Position numbers and translations under genes: made by a program. DNA of 64,000 nucleotides. Source: Rhodococcoides corynebacterioides NBRC 14404 (GTDB lineage: Bacteria > Actinomycetota > Actinomycetes > Mycobacteriales > Mycobacteriaceae). The stretch is from positions 1 to 64,000 of the forward strand of contig NZ_BCWV01000002.1 of assembly GCF_001894765.1 (NCBI RefSeq), given 5' to 3'. A model generated the notes under the pieces. It was not told where the DNA came from, searched no databases, and saw nothing but the letters and a program-made list of their open reading frames with translations. How positions within the stretch are numbered: the first letter of the stretch is position 1; every line of letters starts with the position of its first letter. This document shows positions 56,709 to 64,000 of the stretch, piece after piece.

Positions 56709-56749
56709 CGCCTTGTCAGCGAAAGGTCGTCAGTTCAATCCTGACAGCG
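56709..56749 (+). repeat. att copy 3: tRNA-Thr 3' half, right boundary
   Basis: CGCCTTGT, one change, then AGCGAAAGGTCGTCAGTTCA and ATCCTGACAG are identical to the tRNA gene; divergence begins after CTGACAG. The 5' half of a tRNA is absent, so it is not a second tRNA gene. Confidence 0.75.
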
Positions 56750-56859
56750 GGCTCAAATTGCGCGGCTGTCCGAGAAGGACCAGGACCGACGTCTCGAGCT
56801 CACCGGAAACTCTCCGCATCAGCAGGTCACGCCAGGGGGCACGGGACGACAGTGGGCAC

Positions 56860-57000
56860 ATCACGATGGTAAGCGCCACCTCCAGCTGCTGTCGGCGCTC
56901 GGTCCACGTCGAGGGTCCGGTGGACGATGCGGTCGATCTCGCCGAGGCGATGGTGGCTTCGCCGAACACGTCTCCCCAGCGGGCGAACGGCGAGTCGATC
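56860..57000 (-). pseudogene. Frameshifted IS21 istB-like C-terminal remnant
   Basis: The minus strand reads SPFARWGDVFGEATIASA and, after a frameshift, EIDRIVHRTLDVDRAPT, resembling the RWGxVFGD..AAAMIDRLVHHA end of IstB ATP-binding proteins. It lies just outside the right att copy. The rest of 56750-57014 shows no intact gene; GGAAACTCTCCG at about 56810 echoes the sequence after att copy 2. Confidence 0.4.
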
Positions 57001-57014
57001 CTCCAGCGGCACCC

Positions 57015-57374
57015 TCATCGGCAGCACGCAGGGTCCAGGACGGCGCGAAGTGCGTCGAGCGCCTCGGGGCGCGCCGAGTAGTAGACGTTCATGCCCCGGC
57101 GTTCGGAGGCCACCATGCCCGCCCGACGCAGTTGGCCGAGGTGGTGGCTGACGGTCGACTCGGCGAGTTCCAGCGCGCCGGCGAGGTCGCACGTGCACAT
57201 CGCCCCTGCGGTGTCGGTGAGCAGCAAGGACATCAACCGGATGCGCATCGGGTCCGCGAGCGCTTTCAGTCGTACGGCCACCTCGAGCGCGGCATGTTCG
57301 TCCATCGGCGCAGCGGAGACGGGTTCGCAGCACACCGGCGTGGTGGTGTCGATGATCGGCAACGTCTTGGGCAC
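57015..57374 (-). CDS. arsR: ArsR/CadC-family metalloregulator
   Basis: The product (119 residues) has an N-terminal Cys pair (PVCCEPVS), winged helix LKALADPMRIRLMSLLL and ESTVSHHLGQLRRAGMV, CTCDLAG before the recognition helix, and a C-terminal Cys pair ending DPACCR. The several Cys residues suggest As(III)/Cd(II) sensing. It is divergent from cadI with palindromic sites between them. GTG 57374 is the likely start. Confidence 0.88.
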   Translation of the reverse strand: MPKTLPIIDTTTPVCCEPVSAAPMDEHAALEVAVRLKALADPMRIRLMSLLLTDTAGAMCTCDLAGALELAESTVSHHLGQLRRAGMVASERRGMNVYYSARPEALDALRAVLDPACCR

Positions 57375-57397
57375 GGTCCCGACTCTACAACCTCCTT

Positions 57398-57453
57398 GAC
57401 ATATACCGAAGACGTGGCGCACCCTATGACGGACACCTATTCGACATATGTCG
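57398..57453. promoter_or_regulatory. arsR-cadI divergent operator region
   Basis: TTGACATATACC near 57398 and the perfect palindrome CGACATATGTCG at 57442-57453 share GACATAT and are typical AT-rich ArsR/SmtB-type sites. The second lies just before the cadI ribosome-binding site. Confidence 0.55.
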
Positions 57454-57470
57454 CAACCCTGGAGGTTCGG

Positions 57471-57926
57471 ATGTCCCGTGCTCAGCTCGCCCTCGACGTC
57501 GACGACATCGACACCGCGATCACGTTCTACAGCAAGCTCTTCGGCGTGGCGCCGGCGAAGGTCAAGCCCGGCTACGCCAACTTCGCCATCACCGAACCGC
57601 CCTTGAAGCTGGTGCTGATCGAGAACCCCGGCCAGGGCGGCACCATCAACCATCTCGGCGTCGAGGTCGACTCGTCGGGCCGGGTGCACGAGGAGATTGC
57701 CCGCCTGACCGGCGAGGGGTTGTTCACCGACGAGGAGATCGGCACCACCTGCTGTTTCGCCACCCAGGACAAGGTGTGGGTGACGGGACCCGGTGGGGAG
57801 CGCTGGGAGATCTACACCGTTCTCGCGGACTCCGACACCTTCGGTTCGCAGCCGATCCCGGCGCCCGCACCCAGCGTTCGCGCCGATGCGGCCCCCGCAG
57901 GGGCGACGAACACCACCTGCTGTTGA
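57471..57926 (+). CDS. cadI: ArsI/CadI-family glyoxalase-fold protein
   Basis: This 151-residue vicinal-oxygen-chelate protein has SRAQLALDVDDIDTAITFY at the N-terminus, NHLGVEV for a metal His, the vicinal thiols in IGTTCCFATQDKVWV, WEIYTV for the metal Glu, and a C-terminal Cys pair (TNTTCC). Such proteins are either ArsI C-As lyases that demethylate methylarsenite or cadmium-inducible CadI. GGAGG at 57461 fixes the start at 57471. Confidence 0.88.
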   Translation: MSRAQLALDVDDIDTAITFYSKLFGVAPAKVKPGYANFAITEPPLKLVLIENPGQGGTINHLGVEVDSSGRVHEEIARLTGEGLFTDEEIGTTCCFATQDKVWVTGPGGERWEIYTVLADSDTFGSQPIPAPAPSVRADAAPAGATNTTCC

Positions 57927-57976
57927 CACCGGTCGGCGTCCGCGCGGTGCATCGCGCACCCGACACTGGTTACCGC

Positions 57977-59029
57977 TCAGGTCAGGGTCGAGGTGAGGTG
58001 CTCCACCGCATATCGTGCGGTGCGGCCGACGCCGATGAGTGTCGCGGATGCGGGGCCGGTCCAGTCGCCGTAGCCGAGGAAGACCATGGTGGGTTCGCCG
58101 GCGGCGTGCAGCCCGTCCATCGCGATGCCGCCGTCAGCGGTGGGCAGGTGCAACGGACGGAGATGTCGTAGCGCCGGCCGGAATCCGGTGCACCACACCA
58201 CCGCATCGATCCGTTCGACGCCGCCGCCGTCGGTGACGACACCGTCGGTCGTGAGTGCGGCGAACATCGTGCGCGCCCGCAGGGCGCCGCGATCACGGGC
58301 GTCCCGCACCGACGGCACCATGACGACATCGCCCAGCCCGGCCACACCGCCGGTGTCGTCACCGGCGGCGAGTGCGCGGGCGCGCCGGGTGGCGACGTCG
58401 AACAGCACACGACCGTCGACGTCGTCGGGCAGGAACCGCGGCGGCCGGGTGGTGAACCACAGTGTGTCGGCGACGGTGGAGATCTCGGCGAGAATCTGCG
58501 CGGCGGAGTTGCCGCCCCCGACGACGGCGACCCGGCGCCCGGTGACGGTGCCGGGCCCGTCGTACTGCGTGGTGTGAATCTGACGGCCCCGGAACGATCG
58601 CATGCCGGGGTAGGTGGGCCAGAACGGCCGGGACCAGGTGCCGGTCGCGTTGATCACCGCCTCGGCCGACCAGGATCCCGCTGTGGTGTCGATCCGGTAC
58701 CCGGAACCGTTGCGGCGCACCGCGGTCACGGAGACCGGTCGCCGCACCGGCAGCTCGTAGCGTTGTTCGTACGCGCTCAGGTAACCCACGACGTGCGATC
58801 CGGGTGGGAACTCCTGTGACGACGGGGACATCGGCCACCCGGGCAACCGGGAGTGCGCGGCGGGGGAGAACAGATGCAACGACGGCCAGTGGTCCCGCCA
58901 GGACCCACCAGCGGCCGGCTGGTCGTCGAGAATCATGTACTCGAGGCCTGCTCGGCGTAAGTAGTACCCGGCGGCGAGGCCTGCCTGACCGCCGCCGATG
59001 ACCACCACCCGGGTTCGGGCGGTGGTCAT
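57977..59029 (-). CDS. arsO: ArsO-like flavin-dependent monooxygenase
   Basis: The product (350 residues) has FAD-binding VVVIGGGQAGLAAGYYL, the NADPH-binding RRVAVVGGGNSAAQIL and a late CTGFRPALRHL, the pattern of small flavin monooxygenases/trimethylamine-oxidase-like proteins. HWPSLHLFSPAAHSRLPGW resembles ArsO proteins of ars operons. It may oxidise an arsenical or work with ArsT-like reductases; function in resistance is not firmly established. It starts at ATG 59029 and lies 37 bases downstream of arsC. Confidence 0.75.
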   Translation of the reverse strand: MTTARTRVVVIGGGQAGLAAGYYLRRAGLEYMILDDQPAAGGSWRDHWPSLHLFSPAAHSRLPGWPMSPSSQEFPPGSHVVGYLSAYEQRYELPVRRPVSVTAVRRNGSGYRIDTTAGSWSAEAVINATGTWSRPFWPTYPGMRSFRGRQIHTTQYDGPGTVTGRRVAVVGGGNSAAQILAEISTVADTLWFTTRPPRFLPDDVDGRVLFDVATRRARALAAGDDTGGVAGLGDVVMVPSVRDARDRGALRARTMFAALTTDGVVTDGGGVERIDAVVWCTGFRPALRHLRPLHLPTADGGIAMDGLHAAGEPTMVFLGYGDWTGPASATLIGVGRTARYAVEHLTSTLT

Positions 59030-59066
59030 CGGGTTCGTGCCGTCGGTGTGCGGTGCGGTGATGGCG

Positions 59067-59474
59067 TCAGTCCCGCAGGCGAGCAGCGAGTTCGTCGACG
59101 CGGGCGGCGATGTCGTCGCGCACCAGGCGCATCCGCTCGATGCCCTCGATCCCTCGCGTCGAGGGCTCGTCGGTGTGCCAGGTCAGGTAGGTCGGTCCCT
59201 CGACCGGGTCGACGGTTGCTTCGGTGCCGAGGGTGATGACGTAGTCCATCCGCGCCAGCAGGTCCGGATCGACCCGCTTGGGGTGCTCGCCGGTCAGGTC
59301 GACCCCGACCTCGAGCAGCGTCTCGGCGGACAGGGCATTGACCGCGTTTCCGGGGGCGGTGCCGGCGGAATGCACCTCGACGTCGTCGCCGGCGGCCTTG
59401 CGCATCAGCCCGGCGGCCATCTGCGATTTGCCGCCGTTCTTCACGCAGACGAACAGCACGCTCGGGGTGCTCAC
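59067..59474 (-). CDS. arsC: Arsenate reductase, single-Cys (mycothiol-type)
   Basis: This 135-residue LMW-phosphatase-fold protein has the P-loop CVKNGGKSQMA (Cys10). No further Cys pair is visible, so it should depend on a low-molecular-weight thiol such as mycothiol, like the corynebacterial arsenate-mycothiol transferases. The GTG start overlaps the stop of the second arsC (GTGA). It converts arsenate into a form that can be reduced to arsenite for export. Confidence 0.85.
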   Translation of the reverse strand: MSTPSVLFVCVKNGGKSQMAAGLMRKAAGDDVEVHSAGTAPGNAVNALSAETLLEVGVDLTGEHPKRVDPDLLARMDYVITLGTEATVDPVEGPTYLTWHTDEPSTRGIEGIERMRLVRDDIAARVDELAARLRD

Positions 59475-59893
59475 CGTGCTGCGTCCGCTCGAGCGGGAAC
59501 GAGTTCGGCCAGGAGGTCCTCCACGCGGGCCTTGATCTGGTCGCGGATCGGGCGCACCGCCTCGAGGCCCTTGCCGGCGGGGTCGGGCAGCGTCCAGTCC
59601 CGGTAGCTGACGCCGGGGAAGACGGGGCAGGCGTCGCCGCAGCCCATGGTGATCACGACGTCGGAGGTCTCCACGGCGTCGGGGGTGAGGATCTTGGGGG
59701 ACTGGTCGGAGATGTCGATGCCGATCTCGGCCATCGCTTCGACGGCGGCGGAGTTGATGGTGTCGGCGGGGGCGCTGCCGGCGGAGCGGACCTCGACGGC
59801 GCCGCCGCCGAGGTGGGTGAGGAAGCCGGCGGCCATCTGCGACCGGCCTGCGTTGTGGACGCAGACGAACAGCACACTGGGTGTGTCGGACAT
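59471..59893 (-). CDS. arsC: Arsenate reductase, Cys-triad type
   Basis: The 140-residue LMW-phosphatase-fold protein has the P-loop CVHNAGRSQMA (Cys11) and a downstream MGCGDACPVFPG pair, the arrangement of thioredoxin-coupled ArsC. It is a paralog of the next gene but with different resolving cysteines. It lies between acr3 and the single-Cys arsC, all on the minus strand. Confidence 0.88.
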   Translation of the reverse strand: MSDTPSVLFVCVHNAGRSQMAAGFLTHLGGGAVEVRSAGSAPADTINSAAVEAMAEIGIDISDQSPKILTPDAVETSDVVITMGCGDACPVFPGVSYRDWTLPDPAGKGLEAVRPIRDQIKARVEDLLAELVPARADAAR

Positions 59894-59957
59894 GGGGGAC
59901 TGCACCTTTCGGGTGTTCAGCGGCGGAAGTGCGTCAGGTGTGCGCAGTGCTCGGACA

Positions 59958-61061
59958 TCACGATTCCTTGCTCTGGGATACCGGCGCGGTCGGCGAGGAG
60001 GTGAAACGCCTGCGGAGAGCGAGAGAGACGTACACCAGGCCCACCAGGACAGGTACTTCGATCAACGGTCCGACGACGCCGGCGAGGGCCTGGCCGGACG
60101 TGGCGCCGTACGTGGCGATCGCGACGGCAATGGCGAGCTCGAAGTTGTTGCCCGCCGCGGTGAACGCCAGGGTGGTGGTTCGCTCGTAGCCCAGGCCCAT
60201 CGCTGCGCCGAGTGCGTATCCGCCGCCCCACATCACCGCGAAGTACACCAGCAGCGGCAGTGCGATACGGACGACGTCGAGGGGCTGGGAGGTGATGCGG
60301 TCGCCCTGCAGGGCGAAGAGAACGACGATGGTGAACAGCAGCCCGTAGAGTGCCCACGGCCCGATTTTCGGGATGAACGAGGTCTCGTACCAGTCGCGGC
60401 CCTTGGCGCGTTCCCCGAAGTGGCGCGAAGCGAATCCGGCGATCAACGGGATGCCCAGGAAGATCAGGACGGACTTCGCGATCTGCCACGGCGATGCCTC
60501 GATGGTGGTCTGGTCGAGGCCGAGCCAGCCGGGGAGAACCGAGAGGTAGAACCAGCCGAGGACGGCGAACATGACCACCTGGAAGACCGAGTTGATCGCC
60601 ACGAGGACGGCTGCGGCTTCGCGGTCGCCGCAGGCGAGGTCGTTCCAGATGATGACCATCGCGATGCACCGGGCGAGCCCGACGATGATGAGGCCGGTGC
60701 GGTACTCGGGCAGGTCGGGAAGGAACAGCCAGGCGAGGGCGAACATCAACGCCGGTCCCAAGATCCAGTTCAGGGCAAGGGAACCGAGCAGGAGCTTCTT
60801 GTCGCCGGTGACGGTGTCGAGCCGGTCGTAGCGGACCTTGGCCAGCACCGGGTACATCATGATCAGCAGGCCGATCGCGATGGGGAGCGAGACGCCGTCG
60901 ACGGAGATGGACGACAGCGCGTCGTTCATCCCCGGAACCAAGCGACCGAGCAGCAGTCCGAGGACCATCGCGACGCCGATCCAGATCGGCAGGAAACGAT
61001 CGAGCGTGGACAGCTTGCCGACGATGGCGGGGTGGTCGGCGGTGTTCGCCGTGGTGCTCAC
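59958..61061 (-). CDS. acr3: ACR3-family arsenite efflux transporter
   Basis: The product (367 residues) has ten hydrophobic helices and the ACR3 signatures NWILGPALMFALAWLFL, GLARCIAMVIIWNDLACGD (conserved Cys) and FTAAGNNFELAIAVAIA. It exports arsenite (and antimonite) using the proton gradient. The GTG start overlaps the arsR stop, so repressor and pump are coupled. Confidence 0.95.
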   Translation of the reverse strand: MSTTANTADHPAIVGKLSTLDRFLPIWIGVAMVLGLLLGRLVPGMNDALSSISVDGVSLPIAIGLLIMMYPVLAKVRYDRLDTVTGDKKLLLGSLALNWILGPALMFALAWLFLPDLPEYRTGLIIVGLARCIAMVIIWNDLACGDREAAAVLVAINSVFQVVMFAVLGWFYLSVLPGWLGLDQTTIEASPWQIAKSVLIFLGIPLIAGFASRHFGERAKGRDWYETSFIPKIGPWALYGLLFTIVVLFALQGDRITSQPLDVVRIALPLLVYFAVMWGGGYALGAAMGLGYERTTTLAFTAAGNNFELAIAVAIATYGATSGQALAGVVGPLIEVPVLVGLVYVSLALRRRFTSSPTAPVSQSKES

Positions 61062-61459
61062 GCCGTCACCAGCCCGGTGTCGGAGACGTCCACGTCGTCA
61101 GCGGTGGGATCTGCAGCGGCGAGCACCGCCGACAACTGTTGCAGCGCAGCGGGAACGACCCAGTAGTAGACCCAGGTGCCGCGGCGCTCGCAGTCCAACA
61201 GTCCGGCCTCGCGGAGCACCTTGAGATGGTGGGAGATGGTCGGCTGAGACAGGTCGAACGAGCCGGAGATGTCGCAGACGCAGGCCTCGCCGTTCTCGTG
61301 GCTGGCCACCAGGCTCAGCAGGCGCAGACGGGCCGGGTCGCCCAGTGCCTTGAACATCCGCGCGAGATCACCGGCCCAGTCGGTGGTCAGAGGTTCGCGG
61401 GTCAGCGGTGAACAGCATCCGCCGCTGGTCGCTGCGACGGCCACGGTTTGATTCGACAC
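61058..61459 (-). CDS. arsR: ArsR-family arsenic repressor
   Basis: The product is 133 residues. An N-terminal Cys pair (GGCCSPL) is followed by the winged helix MFKALGDPARLRLLSLVA and QPTISHHLKVLREAGLL, with ACVCDISG carrying the two Cys next to the recognition helix, the As(III) site of classical ArsR. It is the first gene of the arsR-acr3-arsC-arsC-arsO operon. GTG 61459 lies shortly after a dyad operator. Confidence 0.92.
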   Translation of the reverse strand: MSNQTVAVAATSGGCCSPLTREPLTTDWAGDLARMFKALGDPARLRLLSLVASHENGEACVCDISGSFDLSQPTISHHLKVLREAGLLDCERRGTWVYYWVVPAALQQLSAVLAAADPTADDVDVSDTGLVTA

Positions 61460-61472
61460 CCGTCTATATTGA

Positions 61473-61486
61473 CGATTGGTGAATCG
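61473..61486. promoter_or_regulatory. ars operator dyad
   Basis: CGATT-GGTG-AATCG, with an outer TTGAC/GTCAA pair, lies directly upstream of arsR. It is a likely ArsR binding site controlling the ars operon. Confidence 0.6.
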
Positions 61487-61657
61487 ACGGTCAAGTGCAT
61501 CGACGCTCTCGGGCCCGAAGCCACTCGACCCGAGGGTCTTTCGTTGCCTCCGTCGGTGTCCCTCGTCGCTGACGAGGCCGCACTGCTGCGCGCGACGATG
61601 ACGTCGTGAGCATCGTCGATCGCGACGATCCCTGCGGAGCGACAGGAGCGAAGCCCC

Positions 61658-62200
61658 ATGGCATCGAGACGCATCGTGGTCGCCACTGCCAGCCGTCACG
61701 GCGCCACCGCCGAAATCGGTGAGCGCATCGCCCGCGTCCTCGTCGACGAGACCATCCGTCTCGGAGGAAGCATCGACGTCGAGGTGGTCGACGCAGGGCA
61801 ACCGGAGGCTGCCGACGACGCCGACGCGGTCATCCCGGGCAGCGCGGTCTACTACGGACGATGGCTCCCCGACGCTCGGCGGTTCGCCGACCACCTCGTC
61901 GAGGACGGCTCGCACCGGCCGGTGTGGCTGCTCTCGAGTGGACCGGTCGATCGGACCGGGAAGGATGCGGCGACGTCGCGTTCCTCCCGATGGAACCAGG
62001 CGGCGTGGGCACGCGAGCACCGAACCTTCGGCGGCAAACTCGACCACTCGTCGTTGGGCAGGGTGGAACGGATGGTCGCCGGTCTGATCAAGGCTCCCGA
62101 TGCCGACGCGCGCCCCTTCGACGAGATCGAGCACTGGGCGCGCTCGATAGCTCGGCAGATCCATGGGGACGACGATCATCATGGCGAAAGCCCGCCGTGA
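61658..62200 (+). CDS. Flavodoxin-domain protein
   Basis: The product (180 residues) begins RIVVATASRHGATAEIGERI, the FMN phosphate-binding loop of flavodoxins and HemG-like proteins, and has GSAVYYGRWLPDARRF and VWLLSSGPVDRTG for the isoalloxazine loops. It resembles the menaquinone-linked protoporphyrinogen-oxidase-like flavodoxins found in mycobacterial dormancy regions. It is divergent from arsR; Dos-box-like GGGTCTTTCGTTGCC (61534-61548) is only a partial match. Confidence 0.8.
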   Translation: MASRRIVVATASRHGATAEIGERIARVLVDETIRLGGSIDVEVVDAGQPEAADDADAVIPGSAVYYGRWLPDARRFADHLVEDGSHRPVWLLSSGPVDRTGKDAATSRSSRWNQAAWAREHRTFGGKLDHSSLGRVERMVAGLIKAPDADARPFDEIEHWARSIARQIHGDDDHHGESPP

Positions 62201-62237
62201 GCACCGTGATCGACCTGCGATCGGTGCTCGGAGGGCT

Positions 62238-62438
62238 TCAGCCGCCCGACATCGTGTTGCGCGACATCGTGTTGCCGGGGCTGTCGCCCGATACCGCGTG
62301 CAACTCGAGGTCGACGTCCTCCACGCCGGGCGTGGCGGACAGTGCGCGACGAATCTGCTCGGTCTCGGCGTCGGAGCGCGTGGCGCCGCGGACGGTGACG
62401 CGACCGTCCCCCGTCGTGCTGATCCCGAGATCGAGCAT
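62238..62438 (-). CDS. Short BON-domain protein, possibly truncated
   Basis: The 66-residue frame (ATG 62438) contains the core of a BON domain: DGRVTVRGATRSDAETEQI and TPGVEDVDLELHAV. The first helix of the domain is missing and an in-frame stop lies about 20 codons upstream, so this may be a remnant or a minimal protein. The C-terminal NTMSRNTMSGG is a tandem repeat. BON domains bind membranes or other envelope proteins. Confidence 0.4.
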   Translation of the reverse strand: MLDLGISTTGDGRVTVRGATRSDAETEQIRRALSATPGVEDVDLELHAVSGDSPGNTMSRNTMSGG

Positions 62439-62462
62439 TTGGGGCCGCTTGCCCTCGACGGC

Positions 62463-62477
62463 GGGACGAACTGCCCT
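62463..62477. promoter_or_regulatory. Candidate Dos box (DosR/DevR site)
   Basis: GGGACGAACTGCCCT keeps the GGGAC and GCCCT ends of the mycobacterial consensus GGGACTTTNGGCCCT. It lies 96 bases before the SPW gene and 25 before the BON gene. Confidence 0.45.
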
Positions 62478-62572
62478 TCTCGGACCGCGCGAACACGGCG
62501 TTCACTTGGTCCAGTGGGTGACCGCCCGCCGGTCCTGTCGGGCCGTCACACTTCTTCGTCGAAGGAGTCGCC

Positions 62573-62995
62573 ATGTCCACGACAACTCGCTCGCGCAGCA
62601 ACGAGATCCCTACTGCCGCAGCCCTTCGTCAGCATTTCGAGATGGTCGCAGAACGGCCGTTCACTCGTGTGGCCGATGCCGTTCTGATCTTGGCCGGCTT
62701 GTACGTCGCAGCGTCGCCGTGGATCGTGGGGTTCTCGTCCCGGGCTCCGCTCGCCGTCGTCGACCTGATCGCGGGCACCGGGGTCGCCTTGATCGCGTTC
62801 ATTCTGGCGGCCGACTACGCCCGGAGCCGGTCGATGGCGTTCGTCGCGCCCGTTCTCGGCGTGTGGATCGTCGTGTCCCCGTGGTTGGTGAACGGTGCCG
62901 ACGTCGACGCGTCCATCGTGTGGTCGCACGCCGCGGGTGGGGCGGTCACAGCTGTGGCAGGGGCTGCGTTGGCGCTGGCGGCGACCGGCCGTTGA
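62573..62995 (+). CDS. SPW-repeat membrane protein
   Basis: The 140-residue protein has two copies of the SPW motif (VAASPWIVGF and VVSPWLVNG), each within a pair of hydrophobic helices: four helices in all. SPW proteins are small bacterial membrane proteins of unknown function. GAAGGAG lies 14 bases before the ATG. It is followed by the universal stress gene in the same direction. Confidence 0.85.
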   Translation: MSTTTRSRSNEIPTAAALRQHFEMVAERPFTRVADAVLILAGLYVAASPWIVGFSSRAPLAVVDLIAGTGVALIAFILAADYARSRSMAFVAPVLGVWIVVSPWLVNGADVDASIVWSHAAGGAVTAVAGAALALAATGR

Positions 62996-63038
62996 GCGTC
63001 CCGGCGCAGCCACGGCGGCAGAGGGAGGCGACGAGTCG

Positions 63039-63854
63039 ATGCGCCACCGTGACACCGTGGTCGGCGTCGACGGCTCGATGCACTGCCTCCACGCCGTCCA
63101 GTGGGCTGCGCGGGACGCCGCTCTCCACGACAGTGACCTGGTTCTGGTGAACGCCGGAAAGCCGTCTCCGCTCGACGCCTCCGACCCTGCCTCGATCCTC
63201 TCGAGAGCTGCACACGTGGCGCGGTCCAGCCTCGGGCCGGGACAGCACGTGAATGTCAGAACGCACCACGCACGCGGGTCGCCGGCCGCAGCTCTGCTGC
63301 TGTTGGTGCCGTATCCGCGGATTCTCGTCGTCGGTTCTTCGGGCGGTCGCGATCCCCGCAGAAGGGTCGCGAACGTCGTGGCAGCGCACGCGAGGTATCC
63401 CGTGGCCGTGGTGCCGACGCCGGCGAGTCGGCCGACGTCTGCGGTTCGGCGGGCGGTCGTGCTCGAGGTCGACGATTCGTCGTCGGCGTGCGGCGCCGTC
63501 GTCTTCGCGTTCGACGAGGCCGAGCGGCGACGTCTACCGCTGACGGCGGTGACCGCGCCGGCCGTCGAGAGCGTGGTCGACGAGGGCTGTCGCATCGACG
63601 AGGAGCGCTGTCGGATCCATCTCGACGCGCGTCTCCAGCGTCGCCTGTCAGCGATCGAAGACCGGTGTCCGGACGTCGTCGTTCATCGTGTGATCGGTGA
63701 GTCCCTCTCGGCGTCGTTCGTTCTGGACCTGGCACGAGAGGCCGAGTTCGTCGTGGTCGGCCGTGGGGACGACGGCTCCGGTCGCCTCGATCCGGCCCAG
63801 AGATCGCTTCTGCGCGAAGCGCCCTGTCCTACCGTCGTGGTTCCGGAGCGCTGA
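63039..63854 (+). CDS. Tandem-domain universal stress protein
   Basis: This 271-residue protein has two USP domains. The first (about residues 1-130) has VVGVDGSMHCLHAVQWAA and the ATP-loop-like VVGSSGGRDPRRRVANVVA. The second (140-271) is more degenerate but ends FVVVGRGDDGSGRLDPA and CPTVVVPER. The GSSGG loop fits ATP binding in the first domain. Two-domain USPs of this kind belong to the hypoxia/dormancy response in mycobacteria. GAGGGAGG lies upstream of ATG 63039. Confidence 0.88.
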   Translation: MRHRDTVVGVDGSMHCLHAVQWAARDAALHDSDLVLVNAGKPSPLDASDPASILSRAAHVARSSLGPGQHVNVRTHHARGSPAAALLLLVPYPRILVVGSSGGRDPRRRVANVVAAHARYPVAVVPTPASRPTSAVRRAVVLEVDDSSSACGAVVFAFDEAERRRLPLTAVTAPAVESVVDEGCRIDEERCRIHLDARLQRRLSAIEDRCPDVVVHRVIGESLSASFVLDLAREAEFVVVGRGDDGSGRLDPAQRSLLREAPCPTVVVPER

Positions 63855-63911
63855 CGTGCACAGCGCCGTGGTCACCGGTGAGACCGGTACCGATGCCGCG
63901 GGAGGTCACCG

Positions 63912-64000
63912 ATGAGCACCGTGGTCACCTTGACGCTCAATCCCTCGATCGACGTTCACACCTCGGTGTCGGATGTGATCCATACCGAGAAAATGCGATG
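63912..64000 (+). CDS. pfkB: PfkB-family sugar kinase, 3' end outside window
   Basis: Only 29 codons are visible: STVVTLTLNPSIDVHTSVSD and then HTEKMR, the conserved N-terminus of PfkB phosphofructokinases (TLTLNPSID). GGGAGGT precedes the ATG. The pairing with a universal stress gene matches dormancy loci. Confidence 0.85.
   Translation, partial: MSTVVTLTLNPSIDVHTSVSDVIHTEKMR

Larger units (their letters stand above)
39573..56749. mobile_element. tRNA-Thr-associated genomic island, apparently two tandem elements
   Basis: The region is bounded by direct repeats of the tRNA-Thr 3' half at 39532 and 56709, with a degenerate copy at 53596 dividing it into element A (about 14 kb, catabolic genes) and element B (about 3 kb, remnants plus a MerR/aldo-keto reductase pair). 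Sequences flanking the copies are also related: TACGTCCG-GCAGGTCCG follows copies 1 and 2, and TCCGGGTGAATCC precedes copies 2 and 3. Much of the region is visibly less GC-rich than its surroundings. No tyrosine recombinase or excisionase gene was found, so the element cannot move by itself in its present form. Confidence 0.65.

Noticed and set aside
39577..56750. Integrase or excisionase gene for the island
   Set aside because: No frame shows the R-H-R-Y motifs of tyrosine recombinases or a serine recombinase domain; the only recombinase is the IS3 transposase.
56709..56755. A second tRNA-Thr gene
   Set aside because: Only the 3' half matches and the acceptor end is altered; better explained as an att site.

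Overview
The window is high-GC actinobacterial DNA, most likely from Rhodococcus or a close mycolate-containing relative (Nocardiaceae). The clues are an iniB-iniA-iniC locus, a dnaK-grpE-dnaJ-hspR operon with HspR inverted repeats, a LIP-family secreted lipase, a ThrE exporter, IdeR-type iron boxes and mycobacterial-style small stress proteins. No rRNA genes, CRISPR arrays or plasmid functions were seen.

Layout. 1-5042: iniBAC-like locus (low-complexity IniB, two dynamin-like GTPases). 5055-10623: ordinary genes (membrane protein, secreted lipase, coiled-coil protein, HhH-GPD protein, two-gene ABC transporter). 10801-15112: heat-shock operon with two HAIR operators. 15132-17641: FNR-like oxidoreductase, otsA and a 56-residue protein. 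17896-36594: siderophore cluster, made of an alpha/beta hydrolase, one gene of more than 16 kb for a 5385-residue four-module NRPS, an ornithine N-hydroxylase and an MbtH protein, with iron boxes before the NRPS and the hydroxylase. 36599-39478: ThrE exporter and a membrane GGDEF protein.

39505-56750 is an accessory region anchored at a tRNA-Thr(TGT) gene. The 3' half of the tRNA recurs, degenerate, at 53596-53636 and, nearly intact, at 56709-56749, so the region looks like two integrated elements in tandem. Element A (about 14 kb) carries an IS3-family insertion that broke a cytochrome P450 gene, the orphaned reductase, an esterase-like hydrolase, an MFS transporter and a divergent nine-gene aromatic catabolic operon: three RraA-type aldolase paralogs, a LigB-type extradiol dioxygenase homolog, a flavoprotein hydroxylase, an acyl-CoA ligase, a RidA protein, a LigJ-like 4-oxalomesaconate hydratase and a GntR regulator. 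This looks like a gallate-type meta-cleavage route ending in pyruvate and oxaloacetate, but several of its enzymes are atypical. Element B (about 3 kb) is mostly gene remnants around an intact MerR/aldo-keto reductase pair. No integrase was found.

57015-61459 is an arsenic/cadmium resistance block: cadI with its own ArsR, an ArsO-like flavoprotein, two arsC genes of different chemistry, acr3 and a second arsR. 61658 to the end is a stress cluster (flavodoxin, BON, SPW-repeat and universal stress proteins, start of a pfkB gene) that resembles a DosR/DevR dormancy group and has one plausible Dos box.
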